Notes: generated by a model not told the origin, from the sequence alone. DNA of 64,000 bases from Turicibacter sanguinis (GCF_013046825.1 NZ_CP053187.1:589501-653500), one strand, 5' to 3'; shown: positions 29,377 to 39,786, counted from the first letter of the stretch. Made by a program: numbers and translations.

Positions 29377-31635
29377 CTATGCCTTTGTTAACCACATCTT
29401 CACTTCTTCATTCCATATTGATAAAGGAATGTCTTGATAATTTAAGATTTCAAACAGTGAAAATTCTAATTCTTGTTCTTCAATCTGACGCTCAATGATT
29501 TGTTTAAACTGACATCTTAACATAATCTGTGGATGAGTTAACAATGGGATTTCAACTTCAGTAAACCCGTGCTTTCCTTTAACTAAGAAATAATGATAAT
29601 TAAAATTTTCAATATTCAAGTGATCATTTTGTGTGCTCACCACCTCTAAATTCAAATCGACTCGAGGCAATGTTCTTGAAAACTGACGATTTTTTTGACG
29701 TCGAAATCTAATATTTCGTTCAATATCATTATAGATACTTTTATCCACAATTTCGCTCGGTAAATGCGGGACACGATCATATAAAATCTTAATTAATTCC
29801 TGATAATTTTCTTCAGATATTTCATTTACTTCAAAAACATACCGATAGGTGTCATCTGAATCCACACGAATTAATTTCCCTTTAAATGAAGCCTGATAGT
29901 CTTCTCGAGTTAAACTAATCGGATAAATCTGATCACTTGGAATCAAGTATGGAAAATCTGATTGTACAGCAATTCCTTTTTCTGAAATATCATAGGTTTT
30001 TAACGATTTTAATTCATGGTCCACTTCAATAGTTACATCCGTCTCAATTTTAAATCGATCGCTCATCCGATAGACAGGGCGACCTAAAACAAAGAATAAT
30101 GCCATTAATAATCCATAACTATTTGTCGCTAACCAAAATAAAGCAATGACGTATTCACTTCCATCGCCTAAAAACAAATGATAAAATGAACGGATCATTC
30201 CAATGAATGTCAATGCTAGTAAAATAAAATGAGGAATAGCCAGCTTTAAAATATCAGAATTTTTATGAACGACTTGTTTATCCTTACGTGTAACTTCAAA
30301 TTTTTTCATACTTAAACCGATTGACTCTAATAAAACAGCTGGAATTAAAGAGGGCATCATAATAATTTCATAAACATTCGTCCACTTAATACTTCGAACA
30401 TTTCCCGAAAAGCGACGAAGTGTCATTCTAATCATGACATACATTGGCAACCAAAAAACAATGACTTGAATTAAGTTTGCTTTGACAACGACCACATTAA
30501 AGACTGTAAACATAATCGGTGCCGACAAATAAATGATTCGCTTTAAACAGTTATACCAATAAAAAATCGCATTTGTATAGTTGATGCGTTGTTTCCATGT
30601 TAGTCCTTTTAAAAGTAATGGACAGTAACGACGAAATGTTTGAATACATCCACGGGCCCAACGATTACGTTGTTTCAAAATCCCCTCTAAATCATGTGGT
30701 GATAATCCAGATGCTTGAATGGAATCTACCGCATATGAAAGATATCCTTTACTTTGAATCAACATCCCCGTGGCAATATCTTCGGTGATAATTCCTGTGA
30801 CGAATCCCCCTATTTCATTTAAGGCCTCTCTTGATAAAATGGTGTTACTTCCACCATAAATAACAGAGTTACTTTCATTTTTTCCAAGTTGAATATCTCG
30901 ATAAAAATAATCCTGTTCATTCGGAATCCGATCTTCAGAGAATAAATAATATTGGAAAATGTCTGGGTTATAAAACACCTGCGGAAGCTGAATAAATCCA
31001 AGCTTTTGGCTTAAATTCTTTTCTTCAATCCCTCTTTCACGTTCTAACTGACGTTTTTGCTCATTTTCAATGAAAAATGGAATACTCTCAAGTAAAAAAT
31101 GCTTCATCGGTATCATATCTGCATCTAGTGTCACCACATAAGGGGATGTTGTAAGGCTTACTGCATGATTTAAATTCCCTGCCTTTGCGTGTTCATTATC
31201 CACTCTACTTATATAATGTACACCTAAATGCTTGGCTAACTGTTTAACATTCGGACGATGTCCATCATCTAGTATATAGATATGAACCTTTGATAAATCC
31301 GGATACGCCATATTCTTACATCCTATAATGGTTTTATATAACAGTTCCTCGGGTTCATTATATGTAGCAATATAAACATCAACATGTGGATAAAGCTCTT
31401 TATCTACCACTTCCGGTTTTACGGGCACAATCAGTTTAGTTACATTTAAGAAATGAATAAAACATTCACTCATCCCTAGTAACTCAACAATTAACAAAAT
31501 AAGTCCGCAACTAATAGAAAACCATCCGTATCCAATCGGAATCGTAAAAAAAATTCGCCAAATAAAGTACACTGTTGAAAATAAAACATAAAATAACAGC
31601 CACTTTCGATGGCTTCTTATTTTTTTTGTTTCCAT
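29377..31635 (-). CDS. Cellulose-synthase-like glycosyltransferase with PilZ domain
   Basis: 752 residues, BcsA/CcsA type. N-terminal and C-terminal membrane helices flank a GT2 domain with DDG (123-125), DAD (171-173), TED (284-286) and QRNRW (322-326), the processive beta-glycan synthase set. A PilZ domain follows the last helices: RPVYR (519-523) and DISEKG (549-554) are the c-di-GMP binding motifs RxxxR and DxSxxG. So c-di-GMP should activate polymer synthesis. Last gene of an operon with MBOAT and DHHW genes (3 bases apart). A 200-residue C-terminal extension is unassigned. Confidence 0.93.
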   Translation of the reverse strand: METKKIRSHRKWLLFYVLFSTVYFIWRIFFTIPIGYGWFSISCGLILLIVELLGMSECFIHFLNVTKLIVPVKPEVVDKELYPHVDVYIATYNEPEELLYKTIIGCKNMAYPDLSKVHIYILDDGHRPNVKQLAKHLGVHYISRVDNEHAKAGNLNHAVSLTTSPYVVTLDADMIPMKHFLLESIPFFIENEQKRQLERERGIEEKNLSQKLGFIQLPQVFYNPDIFQYYLFSEDRIPNEQDYFYRDIQLGKNESNSVIYGGSNTILSREALNEIGGFVTGIITEDIATGMLIQSKGYLSYAVDSIQASGLSPHDLEGILKQRNRWARGCIQTFRRYCPLLLKGLTWKQRINYTNAIFYWYNCLKRIIYLSAPIMFTVFNVVVVKANLIQVIVFWLPMYVMIRMTLRRFSGNVRSIKWTNVYEIIMMPSLIPAVLLESIGLSMKKFEVTRKDKQVVHKNSDILKLAIPHFILLALTFIGMIRSFYHLFLGDGSEYVIALFWLATNSYGLLMALFFVLGRPVYRMSDRFKIETDVTIEVDHELKSLKTYDISEKGIAVQSDFPYLIPSDQIYPISLTREDYQASFKGKLIRVDSDDTYRYVFEVNEISEENYQELIKILYDRVPHLPSEIVDKSIYNDIERNIRFRRQKNRQFSRTLPRVDLNLEVVSTQNDHLNIENFNYHYFLVKGKHGFTEVEIPLLTHPQIMLRCQFKQIIERQIEEQELEFSLFEILNYQDIPLSIWNEEVKMWLTKA

Positions 31636-31637
31636 CG

Positions 31638-32786
31638 TTACTCTCCTTTCGAAAAGTTAAAAAATTCAGGAACTAAATTTGAAGGACTGACTGAAACTAA
31701 AACAATATCTGGCTGATACATCGGAACTAATTCATACAGTGAGCCACCTTCATAATAACGTAAGTCAATGAGTTTCATTTCACCAACCGTTGTGGATAAA
31801 AAAGCAGCCAATGGTAACATAAAGGAATCTTTAATCATTAAAATTTTAGGACCATTCTCATATAAATTATTTTTAATCCTTACTTCTCCATAATTTCCAC
31901 CTAAATAAACCATATAATGGTCGGCCTCTATCCCTAGATCCTCAGATAACCAATGGGTTTGAAGAACGGTTTCATCAAATGTACCTGTTACCATATTCCC
32001 ATCCCAAGTATAAGTTAAATTCGTTTCAAACATTGGCTTAATGACTATAAAATCATCCATTCCTGCATAACCATAACCGATTCGTTTTCCTAAAGAACCC
32101 AGAAATGATTGAGGATAACTAATCTGTTCATACTGATTTAAGTCCGTATAACCTTCATCTAACTCCAAACCATATCGCTCATTCAAAAATGAGACAACCT
32201 GTGTAAATCCCCAAAAGGCAGTCCTTGGTGTCCAGTGGTGATCAGTATCAAAAAATAAATCAGACGGTTCGATCCCACTTTGTAAAATACCCTCTCGTAA
32301 ATCGAGATAATCAATCTTATCTTCAGACAACTTTCTTAAAAATTCATCTGCTCCCTCATTTGCATAGTTATAAGGTAATCCTTTACTAAAGGTCGTATAA
32401 CCCTTAATAACTTTATCCGGTGGCATAATAAATGCTACATCCACAGCATACAAATCCAGATAATTTTTAAAATTTTTCATTTCTTGATTAATCTCACTCA
32501 TATCATTAGGTCCTTTTGAAAAATAGGAAAAATGTAATTTTCCCTGTTCATCTCGGATCACATCAAAATTATCTACCTCATTTTTTCCCATCCATTTTTG
32601 AATCACTCCATAAAAATCTACAAACTGAATCTTCCCAATAAAATTCTCATTAAAGTAAGCTTCAAGTTGTGTAGGATTATCGAGTTCAACCTCCTTCGGT
32701 ATCTGAATCAGATGAAAGATATTGAGTGCACTCATCCCTAAAATTGAAACCATCAATACACTAGTCGTCACTGACTTTACCTTCAT
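31638..32786 (-). CDS. DHHW/AlgJ-like polysaccharide O-acetylation protein
   Basis: 382 residues from ATG 32786 (MKVKSVTTSVLMV), six bases after AGGAGGTG. One N-terminal membrane anchor, then an extracellular SGNH-type domain: FFDTDHHWTPRTAF carries the Asp-x-His-His motif and LMIKDSFMLPL the candidate Ser. Proteins like this (AlgJ, AlgX, WssI, CcsI) transfer or help transfer acetyl groups to exported polysaccharide, with an MBOAT partner as encoded next to it. Confidence 0.82.
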   Translation of the reverse strand: MKVKSVTTSVLMVSILGMSALNIFHLIQIPKEVELDNPTQLEAYFNENFIGKIQFVDFYGVIQKWMGKNEVDNFDVIRDEQGKLHFSYFSKGPNDMSEINQEMKNFKNYLDLYAVDVAFIMPPDKVIKGYTTFSKGLPYNYANEGADEFLRKLSEDKIDYLDLREGILQSGIEPSDLFFDTDHHWTPRTAFWGFTQVVSFLNERYGLELDEGYTDLNQYEQISYPQSFLGSLGKRIGYGYAGMDDFIVIKPMFETNLTYTWDGNMVTGTFDETVLQTHWLSEDLGIEADHYMVYLGGNYGEVRIKNNLYENGPKILMIKDSFMLPLAAFLSTTVGEMKLIDLRYYEGGSLYELVPMYQPDIVLVSVSPSNLVPEFFNFSKGE

Positions 32787-32798
32787 CCTATTCACCTC

Positions 32799-34190
32799 CT
32801 AAAAATTAAAATAAATAAATGGATTATACGTTCCCTTAACTAAATAAGTAACACTAATCATGAACAATAACCACATTGCAATGGGAGAGATCCACTTCAT
32901 TCCCTTAATAGGTTTTAGTGGAACCGCAAAAATTAATCCCGCCATTAAAAAAAGCCCATACTCTTTTAGATACATTAAATCCTGTGAAATCAAGAAGTGA
33001 GATTTTAATGGATTAAGCATGGAACCAAAGTATGAAAAAGCGTCGGTCATACTATTCGATCGAAATAAAACCCACCCAAACAATACGACCAATAGCGTAT
33101 AAACTCTTGGCCAAACTCGACCTTTTTTTCGCATCCACTTCGTGAAAGGAAATAGCTTCTCAATTAAAATAAAAATAAAAAACCAAAGTCCCCATACAAT
33201 AAAGGTCTCCTTTGCTCCATGCCAAATACCAGTTAATAACCAAACCACAAATAAATTACGAATCAATATATCCGGGTTACTAACACGGGAACCTCCGAGT
33301 GGGAAATAGACATAATCTCTAAACCATTGACCGAGGGAGATATGCCAACGACGCCAAAATTCAGAAACAGATTGTGCGATATATGGAAAGTTAAAGTTCT
33401 CATCAAAATGAAAGCCAAGCATCAACCCGAGTCCAATTGCCATATCCGAATAACCACTAAAGTCATAGTAAATCTGAAGTCCATAAGCTATAGCACCTAC
33501 CCATGCAAACACCAATGACAATCCATCATTAACCTGTAAAAACGCACGATCGGCCACAATTGCAATCGTATTAGATAACAATACTTTTTTTGCTAATCCA
33601 ATCACAAATCGGTTCATTCCCGTACTGAAATCATTCCAATTTTCTCGACGATTTTCGATTTCCCAAGCAATGGTATTATAACGAACAATAGGTCCTGCTA
33701 TGAGCTGTGGAAAGAATGAAATATACAACCCAACATTTAAAATATTATGCTGGGCCTTAGCATTTTTCCGATAAATATCCACAACATAAGAAATACTTTG
33801 AAACGTAAAAAATGAAATTCCAATCGGTAATAAAAAATCAGGAATCGGTAACTGATAATTTCCTTGCGTATTAATGAACATCATCGTTGGTCCTAAGTAC
33901 TTAAAGACAAATAAAATACCGATGTTATATAAAAGCATCCAAAACATGAGCCACTTACCTGCTTTAGATCCGTGCTCTACCTTCTCCGACCACAAGCCTA
34001 AAAAATAATTAACGACGATGGAAGTGATCATCAACCAAACAAAAATAGGCTCTCCAAAAGCATAGAATAAAAGACTAACAATTAATAAAAAGACATTACC
34101 AGCTCGGCGAAATGGTTTTAATAAAAAATACCCGATCCAAAAGAAGGGCAAAAATGCAAATAAAAAGATTGTAGATGAGAATAACATCAT
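32799..34190 (-). CDS. MBOAT O-acetyltransferase (AlgI/WssH/CcsH-like)
   Basis: 463 residues, about ten transmembrane helices. Conserved MBOAT segments: QLIAGPIVRYN, FSGYSDMAIGLG, SVSEFWRRWHISLGQWFRDY and the catalytic-type His in LLTGIWHGA. It moves acetyl groups across the membrane for O-acetylation of the glycan. First gene of the three-gene operon. Confidence 0.92.
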   Translation of the reverse strand: MMLFSSTIFLFAFLPFFWIGYFLLKPFRRAGNVFLLIVSLLFYAFGEPIFVWLMITSIVVNYFLGLWSEKVEHGSKAGKWLMFWMLLYNIGILFVFKYLGPTMMFINTQGNYQLPIPDFLLPIGISFFTFQSISYVVDIYRKNAKAQHNILNVGLYISFFPQLIAGPIVRYNTIAWEIENRRENWNDFSTGMNRFVIGLAKKVLLSNTIAIVADRAFLQVNDGLSLVFAWVGAIAYGLQIYYDFSGYSDMAIGLGLMLGFHFDENFNFPYIAQSVSEFWRRWHISLGQWFRDYVYFPLGGSRVSNPDILIRNLFVVWLLTGIWHGAKETFIVWGLWFFIFILIEKLFPFTKWMRKKGRVWPRVYTLLVVLFGWVLFRSNSMTDAFSYFGSMLNPLKSHFLISQDLMYLKEYGLFLMAGLIFAVPLKPIKGMKWISPIAMWLLFMISVTYLVKGTYNPFIYFNF

Positions 34191-34306
34191 TCAAAACCTC
34201 GCTTTACCTAACTACCCTTTACAAGTAGTATGTGATAAAAAGACTTTATTAAAGATTGGCAGTCCATCTATTTGGGTAAAACATTCACCAAACTATTTCA
34301 TCCATT

Positions 34307-34342
34307 AAAAAGACATTCTTTCATTAAAAAGAATGTCTTTTT
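34307..34342 (-). terminator. Terminator of the 558-residue membrane protein gene
   Basis: AAAAAGACATTCTT/AAGAATGTCTTTTT stem; overlaps the last codons. The 133-base gap to the MBOAT gene should therefore hold that operon's promoter, which I could not place. Confidence 0.8.
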
Positions 34343-36000
34343 CTAGATTTTGAAAATAAAATAATGCCTATAAAACCAATTAGGCTACAAATACTCACAA
34401 CCAAAGTGACCTTTTGTAGGATCGTTCCTTCGTATGAAACCACAATCATCCCTTCGCCTACAATATCTCGAACAATGACACGAACGACTCCATTGTCTCC
34501 ACTCCCAACCTCTAAAGATTCGTCATTCAATTTCGCCCCATATCCTTTGTAATAAAGTAATGGGACCTTAATCTCTAAATCAGGCTGTGTTTGTCCACTA
34601 AATTTAATCGTAATCGTCGTCCCCACTTGATTCGCAACATAATCAATATCCTGATTAACAAAGTACTGATTCTCACGTTCGATCATCAAATCATTATCTG
34701 TCTCAAGAGGAATATACTCCCCATTTCCAACCGTATAATGGCGATCTGTAATCGAATTTGATGAGGTATCGGTTCTCGCTAAAGGATCCACTAGAATTGG
34801 ATCATAATAATTAATCGTTTCATACTCAGCTTGAACCCCAAGCCACACACTCCACGCTACAATAATGATACCTAGAATCTTTCCAATTTGACTTGATAAC
34901 GAGTAAAACAAGGCAAAAGCCAACGTTAAAAAAGACGTCGCAATCATTAATAATCGCCATGGAAACTGAAGACGAGCAAAAATCGGGATATATTTCAAAA
35001 CAAAATGCCACGGAAACAAATGACTTGTCATGATTAATACCATAAAACTAATGATAACTCCTATCCAGGCTACATTTTTTTGCCTTTGAGTGGCTTCTTG
35101 ACGTTGTGCTAACATGCCGAGTAAGACAATCCCAATAATAGAAATCCCTACTCCACCTGGAAACCAATCATCAGGAGATCCACTAATCGAATACGTTAAA
35201 AACACATCCTTTAATGAAAATAACCAATTCAAATCATAATTTGAGTTGTCAGATACCCTAAATTTTTGATTCATTAACAGCTCAAACATTGGAAACAAAC
35301 AATAACTAACCAATAAGATGGACATCATAGTCGCTTTAATCAAGCTCCATAATCGCTTTCGATGTCTAAATAATTTAATAATCGAGAATAAACAAATCGC
35401 CACCATAACTTCACACCACATCGAACCACTCAGTAAATGCGATAAAAAAACACCACTAAATCCAATAGTTAGCTCATACCATTTTCTCTCATCATCAAAA
35501 AAGATATAGTAAATTCCAAGAAGGATAAACGGAATAAACATAAACGCTAAAACTTCACCGAGTGCAGCTCGTGTCCACACATCCACAATGCGATATAAAG
35601 ACACGGTATAAAGCAGCATTCCAAGTCGTGATGCCCACTCATGATGCGTGATTTTAATTAAAGCACGATATATAAATATGGCAGTCAGTGCAGTATAAAC
35701 TAAAATCATGATTTTATAAGCTAAAATAACATCAACACCGACTAAACACAATAAAGCAGCGGGATATAAAAACAAATCGGGATACATGATTCCATTTGCG
35801 TAACCATAACCATAAAAGTAATCTGGATAAATTCGCACCGGAAATTCACCAAATTGTAATCCTTTTGAGATAGCTTCGATTCGTGATAAATGAAAAATTA
35901 AATCATGCCCGCCGGGAATCGTTTCGTTAAGTAATCCAAAACAACTTAAACAAATGGCGAGCAATAAAAAAATCCACAAACCTATATTGAATTTCTTCAT
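34324..36000 (-). CDS. Multi-pass membrane protein, 6-pyruvoyl-tetrahydropterin-synthase-related type
   Basis: 558 residues. About ten transmembrane helices, first loop with PGGHDLIFHLSRIEAISKGL, then a C-terminal extracellular part (about 390-520) ending in one more helix. The GHD..FHL.R pattern and helix count resemble GT-C-fold glycosyltransferases and the PTPS-related membrane family; it is not a pterin enzyme by any visible motif. Paralogue of the next gene. Role in cell-surface glycan or pilin glycosylation is a guess from neighbours. Confidence 0.65.
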   Translation of the reverse strand: MKKFNIGLWIFLLLAICLSCFGLLNETIPGGHDLIFHLSRIEAISKGLQFGEFPVRIYPDYFYGYGYANGIMYPDLFLYPAALLCLVGVDVILAYKIMILVYTALTAIFIYRALIKITHHEWASRLGMLLYTVSLYRIVDVWTRAALGEVLAFMFIPFILLGIYYIFFDDERKWYELTIGFSGVFLSHLLSGSMWCEVMVAICLFSIIKLFRHRKRLWSLIKATMMSILLVSYCLFPMFELLMNQKFRVSDNSNYDLNWLFSLKDVFLTYSISGSPDDWFPGGVGISIIGIVLLGMLAQRQEATQRQKNVAWIGVIISFMVLIMTSHLFPWHFVLKYIPIFARLQFPWRLLMIATSFLTLAFALFYSLSSQIGKILGIIIVAWSVWLGVQAEYETINYYDPILVDPLARTDTSSNSITDRHYTVGNGEYIPLETDNDLMIERENQYFVNQDIDYVANQVGTTITIKFSGQTQPDLEIKVPLLYYKGYGAKLNDESLEVGSGDNGVVRVIVRDIVGEGMIVVSYEGTILQKVTLVVSICSLIGFIGIILFSKSRKRHSF

Positions 36001-36064
36001 GAAAAAACAAGCCTCCTAAAAAAACAGTCCTCCTTATATTTCCACTTTTTGAACATTATATACG

Positions 36065-36090
36065 GAAAAAGGAAAGTCTTTCGACTTCCC
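36065..36090 (-). terminator. Terminator-like hairpin between the paralogues
   Basis: Minus-strand GGAAGTC GAAA GACTTTCC then TTTTTCC. A second hairpin (GGCTCC/GGGAG, near 36112-36128) with T-rich tail follows the 560-residue gene. Confidence 0.6.
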
Positions 36091-36138
36091 TTCTCTAATA
36101 ATAAAATAAAGAGATCTCCCTTAGGAGCCCCCTTTGTT

Positions 36139-37821
36139 TTATATTTTTTTAAGTTTGGAACGGCCTATAATTACAATAAAAACAATGAAACTAATAATAC
36201 TAATACCAAGCGTTATATGTTGTAATGTTGTTCCTTCGTAGGAAACCACAACTATTCCATTTTCTACAACTTCTGGAATAACAAAACTAACAGCTCCATT
36301 GCTACCTGATATCACTTCAAGTGATCGACCCTCTAGTTTAGCACCATAACCCTTGTAATAAAGTAGCGGCACTTCAACTTGTAAGTCTGGTTGAGTCTGC
36401 CCTTCGAATTCAATGGTAATCGTTGTCCCCTCTTGTTTTGTTTTGTATTCAATTTCTTGATTTACACGATATCGATTTTCAAGTCCATACATATTGATAA
36501 TATTAGTTTTTAAAGGGACATATTCAGAATTTCCAACCGGATAATCACGATCATTAACTGCATACTCTGATATCTCCTCGCGAACTAAAAGACTTGAATC
36601 TACTTTCGTCATATATCTCAACGTTTCAATTTGCGCTTCTACCCCAACTATGACACTAAGGATTACCGTTAAAATCCCTAACACTTTAGCATAGCTCGTT
36701 GAATATGAATAAAAAATAGCAAAAGCTAAAACTAATAATGACGTTGCTATCATTAATAATCGCCACACAAACTGAAGACTTTCAAAGACTTTAGCATACT
36801 TTAAAACTTCATACCATGGGAAAATATCACTCATCATCACTAATACAACAAGACTAATGATGACACTTCCCCAGGCAACAACTGATAATTTTTTAGGAAT
36901 TTCTTGAATCTGTGCTGCCAAACCTATCGCAATAATCCCCATTACTGAAAATCCAATTCCACCAGGAAACCACTCATTAGGATGACCTTCAATTTTTGAA
37001 TCTAAAAAAATAGCCTTTAATGGTAAAACAGAATCACCTAAATAATACGCAATATCTTCAGACATTTTAAGTTTTTGGTCCATTAACTGTTCAAACATTG
37101 GAAATAGGAAAAAACTAACTAACAAAATCGTCATTCCTGTTGCTTTAATTAAATTCCATAATCGTCTAGGTTCTTTAATCATCTTTGGAATAAACACAAT
37201 ACAAATCACAACCATAACAGATGACCACATAGCTCCGCTCAGTAAATGAGATAAGAAAATTCCTGTAAATCCAATCGTTAACTCATACCATTGTCGGTCA
37301 TCATCAAAAAAGATATAGTAAATTCCTAGTAAAACAAATGGAATAAACATAAACGCTAGCACTTCTCCCAGTGCTGCTCTTGTCCAAACATCAACAACTC
37401 GGTATAACGATACCGTATAAAGAAGCATCCCAAGTCTTGATGCCCACTCCTGACGGGTAATCTTTATTAGCGTACGATACATAAAAATAGCAGTCAAAAT
37501 TGTACACACTAAAATCAAGCCTTTATATGCCCAAATGACACCTATCCCTGTTAAACAAAGAAAGGCAGCGGGATATAAAAATAAATCGGGATACATAAGA
37601 CCATTTGCATATCCGTACCCTTTAAAATAATGTGGATAAATTCGAACCGGTAACTCTCCAAATCGGATCCCTTCAGATAACGATTCAATTCTCGCTAAAT
37701 GAAACGATAAATCATGTCCCTTTGGCAAGTCATTCATAAATAATCCAAAGCAACTCAATCCAACAGCTGCAACTAAAAATACTAATAACCCTACATTCAA
37801 TCTTTTTGTTAGAAAATTCAT
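36139..37821 (-). CDS. Multi-pass membrane protein, paralogue of the 558-residue protein
   Basis: 560 residues with the same plan: PKGHDLSFHLARIESLSEGI after helix 1, shared blocks such as WASRLGMLLYTVSLYR and RAALGEVLAFMFIPF, and the same C-terminal LLYYKGYGAKL. ATG at 37821 is preceded by AGGAGG. Divergence is highest in the extracellular C-terminal part, which suggests different acceptors or partners. Confidence 0.65.
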   Translation of the reverse strand: MNFLTKRLNVGLLVFLVAAVGLSCFGLFMNDLPKGHDLSFHLARIESLSEGIRFGELPVRIYPHYFKGYGYANGLMYPDLFLYPAAFLCLTGIGVIWAYKGLILVCTILTAIFMYRTLIKITRQEWASRLGMLLYTVSLYRVVDVWTRAALGEVLAFMFIPFVLLGIYYIFFDDDRQWYELTIGFTGIFLSHLLSGAMWSSVMVVICIVFIPKMIKEPRRLWNLIKATGMTILLVSFFLFPMFEQLMDQKLKMSEDIAYYLGDSVLPLKAIFLDSKIEGHPNEWFPGGIGFSVMGIIAIGLAAQIQEIPKKLSVVAWGSVIISLVVLVMMSDIFPWYEVLKYAKVFESLQFVWRLLMIATSLLVLAFAIFYSYSTSYAKVLGILTVILSVIVGVEAQIETLRYMTKVDSSLLVREEISEYAVNDRDYPVGNSEYVPLKTNIINMYGLENRYRVNQEIEYKTKQEGTTITIEFEGQTQPDLQVEVPLLYYKGYGAKLEGRSLEVISGSNGAVSFVIPEVVENGIVVVSYEGTTLQHITLGISIISFIVFIVIIGRSKLKKI

Positions 37822-37867
37822 TCTCTAAACCTCCTGCTATAAAACAAAAACCTATTTTATCCAATTC

Positions 37868-37892
37868 AAAAAAGAAAGTCAAATGACTTTCC
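37868..37892 (-). terminator. Terminator of pilD
   Basis: GAAAGTC AAAT GACTTTC followed on the minus strand by a T run; marks the end of the pilus cluster. Confidence 0.8.
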
Positions 37893-37896
37893 TTTT

Positions 37897-38655
37897 CTAA
37901 AATAAATTAAAATACCAATCTAATAACGACTGCCCATAAAACAAACAAATATACGAGGCCATTGCAATAAATGGCCCGAACCCAATGACTTTTGCTTTAT
38001 CTTTCATAAATAATAAAATATAACTTAAAGCAATAACTGACGCGATAAAAATAGATAAAAAGGTTGGTGCTATCCCAAGAACAAAACCAACGACAGCATA
38101 AAGTTTGATGTCTCCACCACCTAGTGCCTCTTTCTTAAATAAAAGTTGTCCGAGTAATCCAATGACGTAAAGTGTCAAAAAACCAACGACTCCACTTACC
38201 AAAGCACTCATCAAATCGAGTTGTGGATAAAGCACATATAAAAAAACGATGATAGCTCCCCAAAACAGCAACACCTTATCAAGAATCAATTGATAATAAA
38301 TGTCCGACACGGTGATGATGATTAGCATTGAGAGAAAGGCCCACGCAACAAAAATATGTCCTGTTTCAAATCCTTCAAAACCATAAAACCAAACCGGGAA
38401 CACAAATAGAAGTCCCGCTACGATTTCTGATAATAAATAAATCGGCTTAATGTGCATCTGACATTCACGACATTTTCCACCCTGAATGATATATGAGAGA
38501 ATCGGCATTAATTCAATAGCTGTCAGTTGATGTCCACACCCCGGACATCTCGAACGGTCGCTCACCCAGTTTTCTCCGATTGGCATCCGGTAACCCACGA
38601 CGTGGTAAAAGGACCCAAGAGCAGCTCCCAAAAATAAAAGTAATAAGTAAAACAA
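37897..38655 (-). CDS. pilD: Prepilin peptidase / N-methyltransferase PilD
   Basis: A24 aspartic protease that cuts and methylates prepilins in the membrane. Start taken at TTG 38655 (MFYLLLLFLGAALGSF), seven bases after a perfect AAAGGAGG; the upstream ATG pair has no site. 252 residues. N-terminal zinc-type domain CPGC...CREC, catalytic Asp in TVSDIYYQ and in ALGGGDIKLYA. Full-length two-domain enzyme, unlike the other peptidase at the head of the cluster. Confidence 0.93.
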   Translation of the reverse strand: MFYLLLLFLGAALGSFYHVVGYRMPIGENWVSDRSRCPGCGHQLTAIELMPILSYIIQGGKCRECQMHIKPIYLLSEIVAGLLFVFPVWFYGFEGFETGHIFVAWAFLSMLIIITVSDIYYQLILDKVLLFWGAIIVFLYVLYPQLDLMSALVSGVVGFLTLYVIGLLGQLLFKKEALGGGDIKLYAVVGFVLGIAPTFLSIFIASVIALSYILLFMKDKAKVIGFGPFIAMASYICLFYGQSLLDWYFNLF

Positions 38656-38705
38656 ACGAAAACCTCCTTTCATCATACTATACGCTACTTCTCTACCACT
38701 TCTTT

Positions 38706-39731
38706 TTATTCTAAATATGCTTTTGCATCTTCCATTCCAATGACCCCATACATCATCTGTTCTTTAATTGCCATTTCCATGGTTTGCATCCCCATCTCTT
38801 TACTCGTTTGGATGACACTTGGAATTTGATAAACTTTTTCTTGACGGATTAAATTTGCGATAGCAGGAGTATTGACCATAATCTCACACACAGCTTTACG
38901 ACCATCACTATCTTGACGCTTAAATAGACGCTGCGCTACTACCCCAACTAGACTTCCAGCTAACTGCATACGAATTTGAGTTTGCTTCTCTGCTGGGAAA
39001 ACATTAATAATACGTTCAATCGTTGAAGCAGCTGATGAAGTATGTAGCGTTCCAATCACTAAATGACCTGTTTCAGCTGCTGTTAAAGCAATTTGTATAG
39101 TTTCTAAATCACGCATCTCCCCCACTAAAATAATATCTGGATCCTGGCGAAGGGCAACACGTAATGCAGAATTAAAATCCTTCACATCTGATCCAATTTC
39201 CCTTTGATTAATCACACATTTATTATGTTTATGCTGAAACTCAATCGGATCTTCAAGCGTAATAATATGCTTATGGGCGTTTTGATTCACATAATTAATC
39301 ATGGCAGCTAACGTGGTTGATTTACCTGAACCTGTAGGACCAGTTACTAACACAAGCCCGCGTGGTTTATCCATAAAAGCTTTTAAAATAGGAGGTAACT
39401 CAAGTTCTTCAAATGTAGGAATTTTATTTGGAATCGGTCGAATAGCCAGTGCCATTTGGCCACGTTGATAATAAGCATTTACACGAAAACGTGAAACCCC
39501 CGGAATACTATGAGAAAAATCTAGCTGATAATTTTCTTGAAAGCTTTCAAAATGATCTTGCGGAATAATTTCATGTACTAATGCTGTCACAATTGACGGT
39601 GCTAAGACGTCATCATTTAAGGGGCGTAATTCTCCCCTTAAACGAATCATCACTGGTACCCCTACTGTAATATGAATATCTGAGGCTTTAAGCGTAATCG
39701 CCTCCGTTAAAATCTCATTAATTGATTGCAT
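38706..39731 (-). CDS. pilT: Pilus retraction ATPase PilT
   Basis: 341 residues. Walker A GPTGSGKST (131-139), Asp box ITLEDPIEF, Walker B DIILVGEMRDLETI, and the His box THLHTS-like IGTLHTSSA. PilT depolymerises the pilus for twitching or retraction. Separated from the upstream operon by a terminator, so it may have its own promoter or depend on read-through. Confidence 0.95.
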   Translation of the reverse strand: MQSINEILTEAITLKASDIHITVGVPVMIRLRGELRPLNDDVLAPSIVTALVHEIIPQDHFESFQENYQLDFSHSIPGVSRFRVNAYYQRGQMALAIRPIPNKIPTFEELELPPILKAFMDKPRGLVLVTGPTGSGKSTTLAAMINYVNQNAHKHIITLEDPIEFQHKHNKCVINQREIGSDVKDFNSALRVALRQDPDIILVGEMRDLETIQIALTAAETGHLVIGTLHTSSAASTIERIINVFPAEKQTQIRMQLAGSLVGVVAQRLFKRQDSDGRKAVCEIMVNTPAIANLIRQEKVYQIPSVIQTSKEMGMQTMEMAIKEQMMYGVIGMEDAKAYLE

Positions 39732-39786
39732 ATACTTTCTCCCTTAATTACTAAATATAAAACTATTTGAATTGTATTTTTGTAAT

